Shown: positions 25,499 to 31,556 of the stretch, in pieces
Layout: each line of letters opens with the position of its first letter
Position numbering within the stretch: position 1 is the first letter of the stretch
Source of the DNA: an uncultured Eubacteriales bacterium
Lineage (GTDB): Bacteria > Bacillota > Clostridia > Christensenellales > Borkfalkiaceae
Length of the DNA: 31,556 bases
Direction of reading: 5' to 3'
Assembly (NCBI GenBank): GCA_902465495.1
Contig: CABQND010000023.1
Location: forward strand, 1 to 31,556
The notes under the pieces: generated by a model
Told to the model about the DNA's origin: nothing
Databases searched by the model: none
Seen by the model: the letters and a program-made list of their open reading frames with translations, nothing else
Position numbers and translations under genes: made by a program

Positions 25499-25531
25499 TG
25501 CCGAAGAAATCCAATCCGGACCTCTTCGGCA
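25499..25531 (-). terminator. Intrinsic terminator after the XRE regulator gene
   Basis: TGCCGAAGA (25499-25507) pairs with TCTTCGGCA (25523-25531). On the minus strand the stem is followed by GTTTTTT, so it ends transcription coming from the small regulator gene at 25826. Confidence 0.7.
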
Positions 25532-25610
25532 TACCCATATTTTTCTGTTTACTCAATTATTTTCAAAAAATTATGCAGGATATCGACTTATACCTTTTAC
25601 CTTTGCAAAA

Positions 25611-25826
25611 TCATATACGCCTGCCTAACAATTCATCCAGACTGACACCGTAAAAATCAGCAAGTTTCACACACATTTCGATACTCGGCAATGCCTGCCC
25701 CCGTTCCCAGCGATAAACGTTTTGGTGGTTAATGCCCAGAGCGCGCGCCAGTTCGTAAGGGCTCATGCCGCGTTCTTCTCTGCTTTGTTTCAGCGATTCC
25801 GCAACATCTATAACACCCATAACCAT
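25611..25826 (-). CDS. Small XRE-family transcriptional regulator
   Basis: The 71-residue product is almost entirely a Cro/C1-type helix-turn-helix: SLKQSREERGMSPYELARALG, then INHQNVYRWERGQALP and a final SIEMCVKLADFYGVSLDELLG. It has no sensor or effector domain, so it is a simple DNA-binding dimer. The ATG at 25826 (or 25820) has no strong ribosome site. It is divergent from the truncated lipoprotein paralogue across only 61 bases and is a candidate regulator of the two lipoprotein genes around it. That role is inferred from position and from sequence pieces shared by both upstream regions. Confidence 0.85.
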   Translation of the reverse strand: MVMGVIDVAESLKQSREERGMSPYELARALGINHQNVYRWERGQALPSIEMCVKLADFYGVSLDELLGRRI

Positions 25827-25887
25827 ATTATTACATAAAAATTGTTTTTTTACATGATTTTCACATTCTTGTGCAATTTCATTTTCT

Positions 25888-26517
25888 ATGAATTATATAA
25901 ATATTTCTTCAATTACTAGACGCACTTCGTTTTATGAACTACAATATGATAAATTATTTATGGTAACACTTTTTCTCGACGGCAAAAAAATTGCAGGCGC
26001 CGAATTTATGATCAGCGATATATTTGGCATCGGCGGTACTATTTCCTGCGAGATCGAATATGGTAAAGCGGAGGTTTCCCTGCCCGATGAATTTGTCGAT
26101 GAAACACAAGGCAGCCAAGGAATGGATGAAAAGGAATGGATCGCGGCATTTGACGAAAGCAATTTTGAGAATCTGACAGCTGTCTGCTCACAGACAGCCC
26201 CCAACCAAAAAGTTGAAAGTACATATGTTTGCTATACTCAAGAAGGACACAGACTGTTACACAGCATTGACAAAACTTTCAGCGAGGAAGATGAGGGTAC
26301 TCCTTTTGAAAGTTACTATGATTTTCTGAACGACGGCTCTGCATTTCGGTATTCAAAGGGCGAAAGCGGCTGGGAAAGATACTTTCAGGAAACTGCTTTT
26401 CATCCTATGTATGAGGAAATTCTCCCTGTCGTATTGATGTTTCGGGATATGTCAGAGATTCGCACTTCGATCGATTACACAATTACGGAAATTACTCTTC
26501 CCGCAGTTACAGAATAA
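25888..26517 (+). pseudogene. 5'-truncated paralogue of the two-domain lipoprotein
   Basis: The 209-residue reading frame has no signal peptide. It begins with a match to the end of domain 1 of the upstream lipoprotein (a beta-rich stretch closing E-V-S-L-P), then continues into domain 2 with M-D-E-K-E-W-I-A-A-F and F-E-N-L-T. Its end (S-I-D-Y-T-I-T-E-I-T-L-P) matches the end of domain 2, but about 50 residues before it appear to be missing. An exported protein without export signal and with an internal gap is most simply a decaying gene copy, although the frame is open throughout and a terminator follows. The small XRE gene occupies the place where the missing 5' part would be expected. Confidence 0.65.
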
Positions 26518-26538
26518 TCCGACATTACCATGCAAATC

Positions 26539-26575
26539 AGCGCCGCAAAGACATCTTTGCGGCGCTATTTTTTTT
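26539..26575 (+). terminator. Intrinsic terminator after the truncated paralogue
   Basis: AGCGCCGCAAAG (26539-26550) pairs with CTTTGCGGCGCT (26555-26566), with an ACAT loop, followed by ATTTTTTTT. It closely resembles the terminator of the full-length paralogue in layout. Confidence 0.85.
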
Positions 26576-26613
26576 AAAAAGCACGGGGCGTCGGCACATC
26601 TGTGCCGACGCCC
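26575..26613 (-). terminator. Intrinsic terminator of the hydrogenase operon
   Basis: On the minus strand a 13-bp stem with arms GGGCGTCGGCACA and TGTGCCGACGCCC (26586-26613) is followed by CGTGCTTTTT. It lies directly after the group-B-like hydrogenase gene. Confidence 0.75.
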
Positions 26614-26619
26614 TGATTT

Positions 26620-28077
26620 TTATTTATTGCTACCGTCTTCACCCAAACTCAGCTTATAGAGTTTTACGGAGTTATCGATTGTTTTTTCCTTGGCTTCGGC
26701 ACCATATTTGTCGACATCCACAACGTTTTTCGGGCCGTGGTTGAGGCACAGAGGGCCATTCAGACAGCCGCCGTCGCACGCCATACCTTCAAAGAAATTT
26801 TCAGTCGCGCGGTTGAATTTCAGTTTCATGAGCGCCGCACGGCATTCGTCGATGCCGTTCATGGCAAGAGGTTTGATCCCCTCTACCCCGTATTCCTTGG
26901 CGACGTCTGCAACGCCCTGTGCAATCCCGCCGCTCTTTGCAAAGATACGGCCGTAGAAAGACGCGTTATCCAACGATGTCTCTTCCAAAGAACCCACTTC
27001 GATATCGCGGGCATCCAAAAACGCCTGCAACTCCTCAAACGAAAGGACCGAATCGATCGCGCCCTGCGTTTTGGGCAGTTTGTATTCGAGCTTTTTGCTT
27101 GCGCAAGGTCCGATAAAAATCACTTTTCCGTTCGGATCGGTGCGCTTGATAAGCATTGCCGTTTCCACCATCGGCGATACGGAATGCGATACATATTTTG
27201 CAAGTTCAGGGAAATTCTTTTCCACGAACATGACAAACGAAGGGCAACAGGAGGTCGTAAGGATCCCCTTCTCCTTCCACTCTTCCGCCTCGTGATACAG
27301 CGTAATATCCGCGCCGAGAGCCGCTTCGACGACCTGATGGAACCCGAGCCTGCGGATTCCCGTCACCACCTGCTCGATCTTTGCATACTTGAACTGGCTG
27401 ACAATGGACGGAGCAATCACCGCATAAACGTGGTAATTTTTATTGTTGTCCGAATTTTTTAAAATATCGATGCTTTCCAGAATCATGGACTTATCCACGA
27501 TCGCGCCGAACGGGCACTGATACACGCAGGCGCCGCAGGAAATGCATTTACTGTCGTCGATGACCGCCTTTTTGTCTTCACCGACCGAAATCGCTTTCAC
27601 TTTACAGGAATTGACGCACGGGCGCTTTTGCGCAATGATCGCACCGTACGGGCATGCCTGCGTACATTTGCCGCACTCAATGCATTTGGATTTATCCACG
27701 ACCGCTTTATGATCGATGATCTGGATCGCGTCTTTGGGACAGACTTCCTTGCAGCGGTGTACGATACACCCACGGCAGGCAGGCGTTACGAAAATGCCTC
27801 CGATCGGGCATTCATCGCAGGCAATATCGATCACTTCAACAGCCTTCGGATTGTCCTTGCTTCCGCCCATCGCGAGCTTGATGCGTTCCTGCACGATCGC
27901 TCGCTCTTTGTATATACAGCATCGCATCGTAGCCTTGGGGCCCGGAGAAATCTCTTTCGGAATATCAATGTAAATGTTTTCATAACAGTGCTCATATTCG
28001 TTGCGGATCACCGCTTTGAGAACATCATATTTCAGCTTTTGCACCGCTGTATCAAAAATTCTCTTATTGTCTGCCAT
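26620..28077 (-). CDS. [FeFe] hydrogenase, group B-like, with N-terminal ferredoxin clusters
   Basis: This 485-residue protein carries a Cys-rich N-terminal part (residues about 87-195) with several 4Fe-4S motifs (C-I-E-C-G-K-C-T-Q-A-C-P and C-I-S-C-G-A-C-V-Y-Q-C-P), then the H-cluster domain. The three H-cluster loops are TSCCPSF (275-281), GPCASKKLE (323-331) and EGMACDGGCLNGP (430-442), with ligands C278, C325, C434 and C438. Gly in place of the Met of the usual MPC loop and Phe in place of Trp after TSCCP fit group B rather than group A enzymes. It should interconvert H2 and protons with ferredoxin in the cytoplasm. No HydEFG maturase genes are in the window. It lies 155 bases after the phosphatase gene and ends the operon. 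Confidence 0.88.
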   Translation of the reverse strand: MADNKRIFDTAVQKLKYDVLKAVIRNEYEHCYENIYIDIPKEISPGPKATMRCCIYKERAIVQERIKLAMGGSKDNPKAVEVIDIACDECPIGGIFVTPACRGCIVHRCKEVCPKDAIQIIDHKAVVDKSKCIECGKCTQACPYGAIIAQKRPCVNSCKVKAISVGEDKKAVIDDSKCISCGACVYQCPFGAIVDKSMILESIDILKNSDNNKNYHVYAVIAPSIVSQFKYAKIEQVVTGIRRLGFHQVVEAALGADITLYHEAEEWKEKGILTTSCCPSFVMFVEKNFPELAKYVSHSVSPMVETAMLIKRTDPNGKVIFIGPCASKKLEYKLPKTQGAIDSVLSFEELQAFLDARDIEVGSLEETSLDNASFYGRIFAKSGGIAQGVADVAKEYGVEGIKPLAMNGIDECRAALMKLKFNRATENFFEGMACDGGCLNGPLCLNHGPKNVVDVDKYGAEAKEKTIDNSVKLYKLSLGEDGSNK

Positions 28078-28232
28078 AATTCAATCTACCTTCCACTGTA
28101 ATCTTTACTTATTTTTGCCCCTGCGGGCACATATCGATTCCGATACGCACTTCCCCTCACTTTGCCCCAAACACTCGCAAAAAACCTTATCCCTGCAAAA
28201 TCACTGTTTTAATCAATTCACTCCGCACATCC

Positions 28233-29393
28233 TTAATCGTAATCGATCTGCACGGTCTTTCCCATTTTCTTTAGATTCGCCGCAAGGCTCTCCACCAATT
28301 TCAGTTTCATTGTAATATCGATGGGCAAGCCCTGATGCGCGGCGTTGATGCTCTGCCCCACATAAAAATGTACGCTCGTCGCCTCTTCGAAGAGCATCTG
28401 CGCCAAAAGAGACGCACCGTCTTTTTTCGTAAACACTTTGGATGTGAGGTCGTTTGGCGAAACGTACTTTTCGGAAAGCTCCAAAAGCCTGCGCATGGTG
28501 AGCACGCCTTCCGTCGTAAGATCGATGCCGTCAATGAACCCGATGGGCGGCACATCTCTGTCCGGAAAATCGAACGAAGCGCGAACCGTGGTTTTTAAAT
28601 GCCGCGCTACGATCTGCGAACTCGTTCCGCCGCAAACCACTTTTTTTCCTTCGCCGGACAAAAAACGCGAAATGTAAAAATCGTCCTTTTCCTTGTCGAC
28701 AGGCGGTCCGATCATGAGCGAAACATTGAGCCCTTCGCGCACTTTGACGGCGGCAACCGTCGTATCGTCGCCCGGCGCACCCAAATACAAATCGTTGCAC
28801 ACGCCCGCAAGCAGGCACGCAACAGCGCGTGCGCTCATGGTCGGCTTAACATTGTTATCTAAAAATTCCATGACTTCGGGACGCTGCCAACCCAAGTTCA
28901 GCGTTTGACCGATGCCCGCGTGTATGACGCCGTCACTCATGACGACGACAATATCCCCCGCCCGCAGATCGAGCGCAGTCTTATACACCGTTTTTCCGAG
29001 CACGTTCATTTCCTCGCGCTCGAAGTCGCGGCACTTGCAGTCACGTACAAGAATCGCCTGCGGATTGTCGAACTCAAAGAGATACCCCTTCCCCCGGCTG
29101 TTCATGTGAATGACCGAAAAGGTCGAATACGCTACGCCGCGCACTTTGCACACGGGCAGGCTCGCGATGATCGTTTCGACGCAGTCCTCGATGGCAATGT
29201 CGTTGGACACCATCGTACACAGGATCTTGGACGTGAGCGTGGACAAAATATTTGCCTTGACGCCGCTGCCCATGCCGTCCGCCAGAACCAACGTAGTATA
29301 ATCGCCCGAAACGGTGCTCTCGACATTATCGCCGCACAGCTCCTCGTTCTTTTTGTTGAGGGACGTGTAACCGCTTTCCAGACAGAGTGCCAT
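28233..29393 (-). CDS. SpoIIE-family PP2C-type protein phosphatase with a C-terminal extension
   Basis: Residues about 10-220 form a PPM/SpoIIE phosphatase domain with metal-binding Asp in LADGMGSG (Asp39), SDGV (Asp154) and GDDTT (Asp209/210). It should remove phosphate from Ser or Thr of a partner protein. Residues about 225-386 form an extension with no motif I recognise. The ATG lies one base after the stop of the sensory hydrogenase gene and uses GGAGG inside that gene's last codons, so the two proteins are made together. This matches the phosphatase-linked group of putative sensory [FeFe] hydrogenases (group C3 in the HydDB scheme, from memory). No STAS or anti-sigma partner is in the window. 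Confidence 0.87.
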   Translation of the reverse strand: MALCLESGYTSLNKKNEELCGDNVESTVSGDYTTLVLADGMGSGVKANILSTLTSKILCTMVSNDIAIEDCVETIIASLPVCKVRGVAYSTFSVIHMNSRGKGYLFEFDNPQAILVRDCKCRDFEREEMNVLGKTVYKTALDLRAGDIVVVMSDGVIHAGIGQTLNLGWQRPEVMEFLDNNVKPTMSARAVACLLAGVCNDLYLGAPGDDTTVAAVKVREGLNVSLMIGPPVDKEKDDFYISRFLSGEGKKVVCGGTSSQIVARHLKTTVRASFDFPDRDVPPIGFIDGIDLTTEGVLTMRRLLELSEKYVSPNDLTSKVFTKKDGASLLAQMLFEEATSVHFYVGQSINAAHQGLPIDITMKLKLVESLAANLKKMGKTVQIDYD

Positions 29394-29394
29394 A

Positions 29395-31098
29395 TCACTT
29401 GCCTCCGTCTTCGCCCTGCAAGGTCTTTTTGAGTTTTAACAGCGCAACTTTGGTTTCTGCCGTCGTTTCACCGAGAAGAGAAGCGATTTCCTGCGCGACG
29501 CGCATTTGTTTTTTAATGACCTCGTCCGTCGTCGCAAGCGTTTCGAGTTTCACTTTATCCAGCTTTTCTTCGGACTTGGTTTCCTGCGTGATGTCTTTCA
29601 TCACCGCGTAAGTACCCTTGTTGTCTTTGAGAACGATGATGGTCAGCTCCACGTAACTTCCCGTCTTTTCGAGGAACACTTTTTTGTTGTAGAGATTTTG
29701 ATGATCCTGCGCAGCCAAAACAAAATCGGTAGGATTGAAATAATGGAAAATTCCCTTGCCTTTGATGTCATGATCACGGATACCCAAAAGTTCTTTGGCT
29801 TTGCCGTTGATCTCCAAAATATTCAGATCGTTGTCCAAAAGCACGATGCCGTTGGGACTGGTCTGAATGATCTCGTATGACATGCTTTCGGCACGTTCGC
29901 GCATATACGGCACACACATATCGATGTTGGCGTAGCCGTTGGCAACGGCCCATGCTTTTTCCATACACGTATCGTATCCGCATGCACCGCAATTGAGCAT
30001 GTCTTCGGGTTTGGTCTTGCCCGTCTTCGCTAAAATTTCGCTCAGCTGACGGTCGGTAGGAATAAAATCCTCGGTGCGTTTGCGTTCGCGCACACAGGTA
30101 AAATCAATATCCGTCACGGGCGAATATTGCGTCGAAGCGTGCTCCTGCATATCTTTATTGACGTACTTACGAATATCGGCGTTCGCTTTGAGCGCGCCCG
30201 CTTTCAACGCCAGAGAGCAGGGTCCGTTCACACATGCGGAATCGCAGCTGTTCATCTCGATAAACATACCCGAAAGACTCTCAATATTTTCGAGAACCTC
30301 TTTGCACTTCTTCGCACCGTCCACGGCGACAAATTCGTAGCCGTCAATGTAATTTTCAAAGGATTTGATGATCCCGCGGCTGATCGGATAATATTTGGCA
30401 CGGTTGACGCCGCCTTCCGCATGCGCGGGCAGGCGCGCGATCTCATCCAAAACGATCCCCTTGTCGGCAAACATTGCGGACAGATCCTCAAATGTCAGAA
30501 CGCCGTCCACAACACTGCTCTCCTTCGCTTCCCTCTTTTTTGCAATGCAAGGCCCGATGAATACGATCTTCGCGCCCGGATGCTTTTTGCGGAGCATCTT
30601 GGCATGTGCGACCATCGGCGAATCCACGGGCGCAAGATACGAGAGCGCTTTCGGATAATACAGCTCGATCATCGTATTGACCGCAGGACAGCACGACGTA
30701 ATAAAGTTCTTATACGTTCCGCCTTCCAGCAGTTTTTTGTACTGCGCCGTAACTTCGCGCGCACCCACGCTCGTTTCCCCCGCATCCGCAAACCCCAGCC
30801 TGCCGAGCGCGAGCTTCATGACCGTGAAATCCTGCAAGTCAAAACTCGAAACAAACGACGGTGCAACCGACGCGATCGCTTTGCCGCTCTTTAAAAGCTG
30901 CTCCACTTCCGCGCGCTCGGTATGTACGCTCTTTGCGTTCTGCGGGCACACTTCGGTACAATGTCCGCACAAAATACAGCGGCTCTCGATGATCTTCGCA
31001 TGATGATCGACCACCTTGATCGCCTTGACGGGACATTCGCGCAGGCACTTATAACAGTCCTTGCAACGCGCGTCCTTAAAATCGAGATAGTGAATCAT
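29395..31098 (-). CDS. Putative sensory [FeFe]-hydrogenase (HydS-like) with PAS domain
   Basis: This 567-residue protein has two 4Fe-4S motifs (C-K-D-C-Y-K-C and C-I-L-C-G-H-C, residues 12-51). An H-cluster domain follows with loops TSCCPA (134-139), GPCIAKKRE (182-190) and EMNSCDSACVNGP (281-293), where ligands C137, C184, C285 and C289 are kept. Next is a four-Cys Fe-S motif (C370, C373, C378, C395), a PAS domain (about 404-505) and a C-terminal helical tail. The third loop has D-S-A between the two ligand cysteines instead of the common x-G-G. PAS plus a coupled phosphatase points to sensing of H2 or redox state rather than bulk turnover, as proposed for group C enzymes. GGGAGG precedes the ATG. 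Confidence 0.87.
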   Translation of the reverse strand: MIHYLDFKDARCKDCYKCLRECPVKAIKVVDHHAKIIESRCILCGHCTEVCPQNAKSVHTERAEVEQLLKSGKAIASVAPSFVSSFDLQDFTVMKLALGRLGFADAGETSVGAREVTAQYKKLLEGGTYKNFITSCCPAVNTMIELYYPKALSYLAPVDSPMVAHAKMLRKKHPGAKIVFIGPCIAKKREAKESSVVDGVLTFEDLSAMFADKGIVLDEIARLPAHAEGGVNRAKYYPISRGIIKSFENYIDGYEFVAVDGAKKCKEVLENIESLSGMFIEMNSCDSACVNGPCSLALKAGALKANADIRKYVNKDMQEHASTQYSPVTDIDFTCVRERKRTEDFIPTDRQLSEILAKTGKTKPEDMLNCGACGYDTCMEKAWAVANGYANIDMCVPYMRERAESMSYEIIQTSPNGIVLLDNDLNILEINGKAKELLGIRDHDIKGKGIFHYFNPTDFVLAAQDHQNLYNKKVFLEKTGSYVELTIIVLKDNKGTYAVMKDITQETKSEEKLDKVKLETLATTDEVIKKQMRVAQEIASLLGETTAETKVALLKLKKTLQGEDGGK

Positions 31099-31111
31099 AA
31101 CGCCTCCCGTC

Positions 31112-31360
31112 TTATTTGTTCAAAAGCGGATACACCTGCGTCAGAAAGAGATCTTCGCAGTTGTCTTTATTGGCATTGTGCAGCAGAACTTCGTCCGCAA
31201 GCACACTTACGCCGTTCGTACAGTTCCCTACACAAAAGGTCGCCTGCAAATCGATTTTGTCTTCCACGCCGTACTTTTTGATCAGGCGTTTCATCTCTTC
31301 GATAACATCGTACGAACCGCGCAAATGGCAGGAACTCCCCACACAAACTTTTAAAACCAT
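31112..31360 (-). CDS. Thioredoxin-like [2Fe-2S] ferredoxin
   Basis: The 82-residue product has the NuoE/thioredoxin-like cluster pattern C-V-G-S-S-C (C6, C11) and C-V-G-N-C (C43, C47), which binds one [2Fe-2S] cluster, within a small alpha/beta fold. It is likely the electron carrier or partner for the sensory hydrogenase. It is first in the operon, 13 bases before the sensor gene, with AAGGAG before its ATG and a strong promoter about 90 bases upstream. Confidence 0.87.
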   Translation of the reverse strand: MVLKVCVGSSCHLRGSYDVIEEMKRLIKKYGVEDKIDLQATFCVGNCTNGVSVLADEVLLHNANKDNCEDLFLTQVYPLLNK

Positions 31361-31431
31361 ACCGATATTCTCCTTTTTATCATGCCCGCGCGCCGAAAAA
31401 CTTTCGCTGAAACATGCACGGACACTTTCGT

Positions 31432-31451
31432 ATCGATAAAAAATTATCGAT
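31432..31451. promoter_or_regulatory. Inverted repeat at the start site of the hydrogenase operon
   Basis: ATCGATAA (31432-31439) and TTATCGAT (31444-31451) flank four A. The predicted transcription start is 31449, so this is either an operator over the start site or a hairpin at the very 5' end of the mRNA. Confidence 0.55.
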
Positions 31452-31455
31452 TATT

Positions 31456-31484
31456 ATTATAATATAAACTATGCTTTTCGTCAA
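31456..31484 (-). promoter_or_regulatory. Sigma-A promoter of the hydrogenase operon
   Basis: On the minus strand TTGACG (31479-31484), 17 bases and TATAAT (31456-31461) form a near-perfect promoter. The leader to the ferredoxin ATG is about 89 bases. Confidence 0.8.
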
Positions 31485-31526
31485 TGCTTTTTCTCAATTT
31501 GCGGGGCGGAAATTCCTTCCGTACGC

Positions 31527-31556
31527 AAAAAAATCCCGCGGCGGGCGCCTTTCGGC
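31527..31556 (-). terminator. Partial intrinsic terminator of a gene beyond the window
   Basis: On the minus strand the last bases read GCC-GAAA-GGC, then a G/C-rich arm (31535-31549) and a run of seven T. This looks like the loop and 3' arm of a strong terminator whose 5' arm lies outside the window. Confidence 0.65.

Noticed and set aside
28112..28135. TGCCC/GGGCA hairpin between the phosphatase and hydrogenase genes
   Set aside because: Only a 5-bp stem, and no T run follows on the transcribed strand, so it is not a convincing terminator. The 155-base gap holds nothing else I can support.

Overview
The window looks like a chromosomal segment of an anaerobic, Gram-positive-type bacterium of the Clostridia. 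The reasons are lipoprotein and signal-peptide genes without outer-membrane machinery, a SigH-type sigma factor in the mrnC-rlmB-sigH order, two different [FeFe]-hydrogenase-family proteins, consensus sigma-A promoters with strong AGGAGG ribosome sites, and short ATGA overlaps between operon genes. A gut Clostridia lineage such as Christensenellales would fit, but that is a guess. No rRNA, tRNA, insertion sequence, phage gene or CRISPR array was seen, and no gene-free stretch exceeds 300 bases.

Region 1 (1-13335) is a surface locus. Five exported proteins are encoded on the minus strand from one promoter at about 12240: a C-terminally anchored beta-sandwich protein, a LamG-metallophosphoesterase, a lipoprotein with a catalytically emptied SGNH-hydrolase fold, and two lipoproteins built of InlB-type repeats followed by GLUG repeats. 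A divergent ArsR-like regulator with a large C-terminal domain lies across a 25-bp perfect palindrome. Its start codon falls exactly on the predicted transcription start, so its mRNA should be leaderless. This is the best candidate in the window for an undescribed system: a locally regulated set of secreted glycan- or surface-interacting proteins with no transporter.

Region 2 (13383-17902) holds a secreted SIMPL-domain protein and a heterodimeric ABC exporter. The exporter has one degenerate and one canonical ATP site, and its consensus promoter carries a perfect palindrome in the spacer.

Region 3 (17956-23870) is a conserved housekeeping operon on the minus strand: mrnC, rlmB, sigH, dnaX, ybaB, recR, a short immunity-like ORF that appears truncated, and a gpsA-like gene, ended by an intrinsic terminator. 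The first gene, mrnC, also appears to be leaderless.

Region 4 (23926-26575) has a two-domain lipoprotein, a small XRE regulator, and a 5'-truncated paralogue of the lipoprotein, each followed by its own terminator.

Region 5 (26575-31484) is a hydrogen-metabolism or hydrogen-sensing operon on the minus strand: a thioredoxin-like [2Fe-2S] ferredoxin, a PAS-containing sensory [FeFe]-hydrogenase-like protein, a SpoIIE/PP2C-type phosphatase and a group-B-like [FeFe] hydrogenase. The likely logic is that the sensor reads H2 or redox state and controls the phosphatase. The window ends inside the terminator of a further minus-strand gene.
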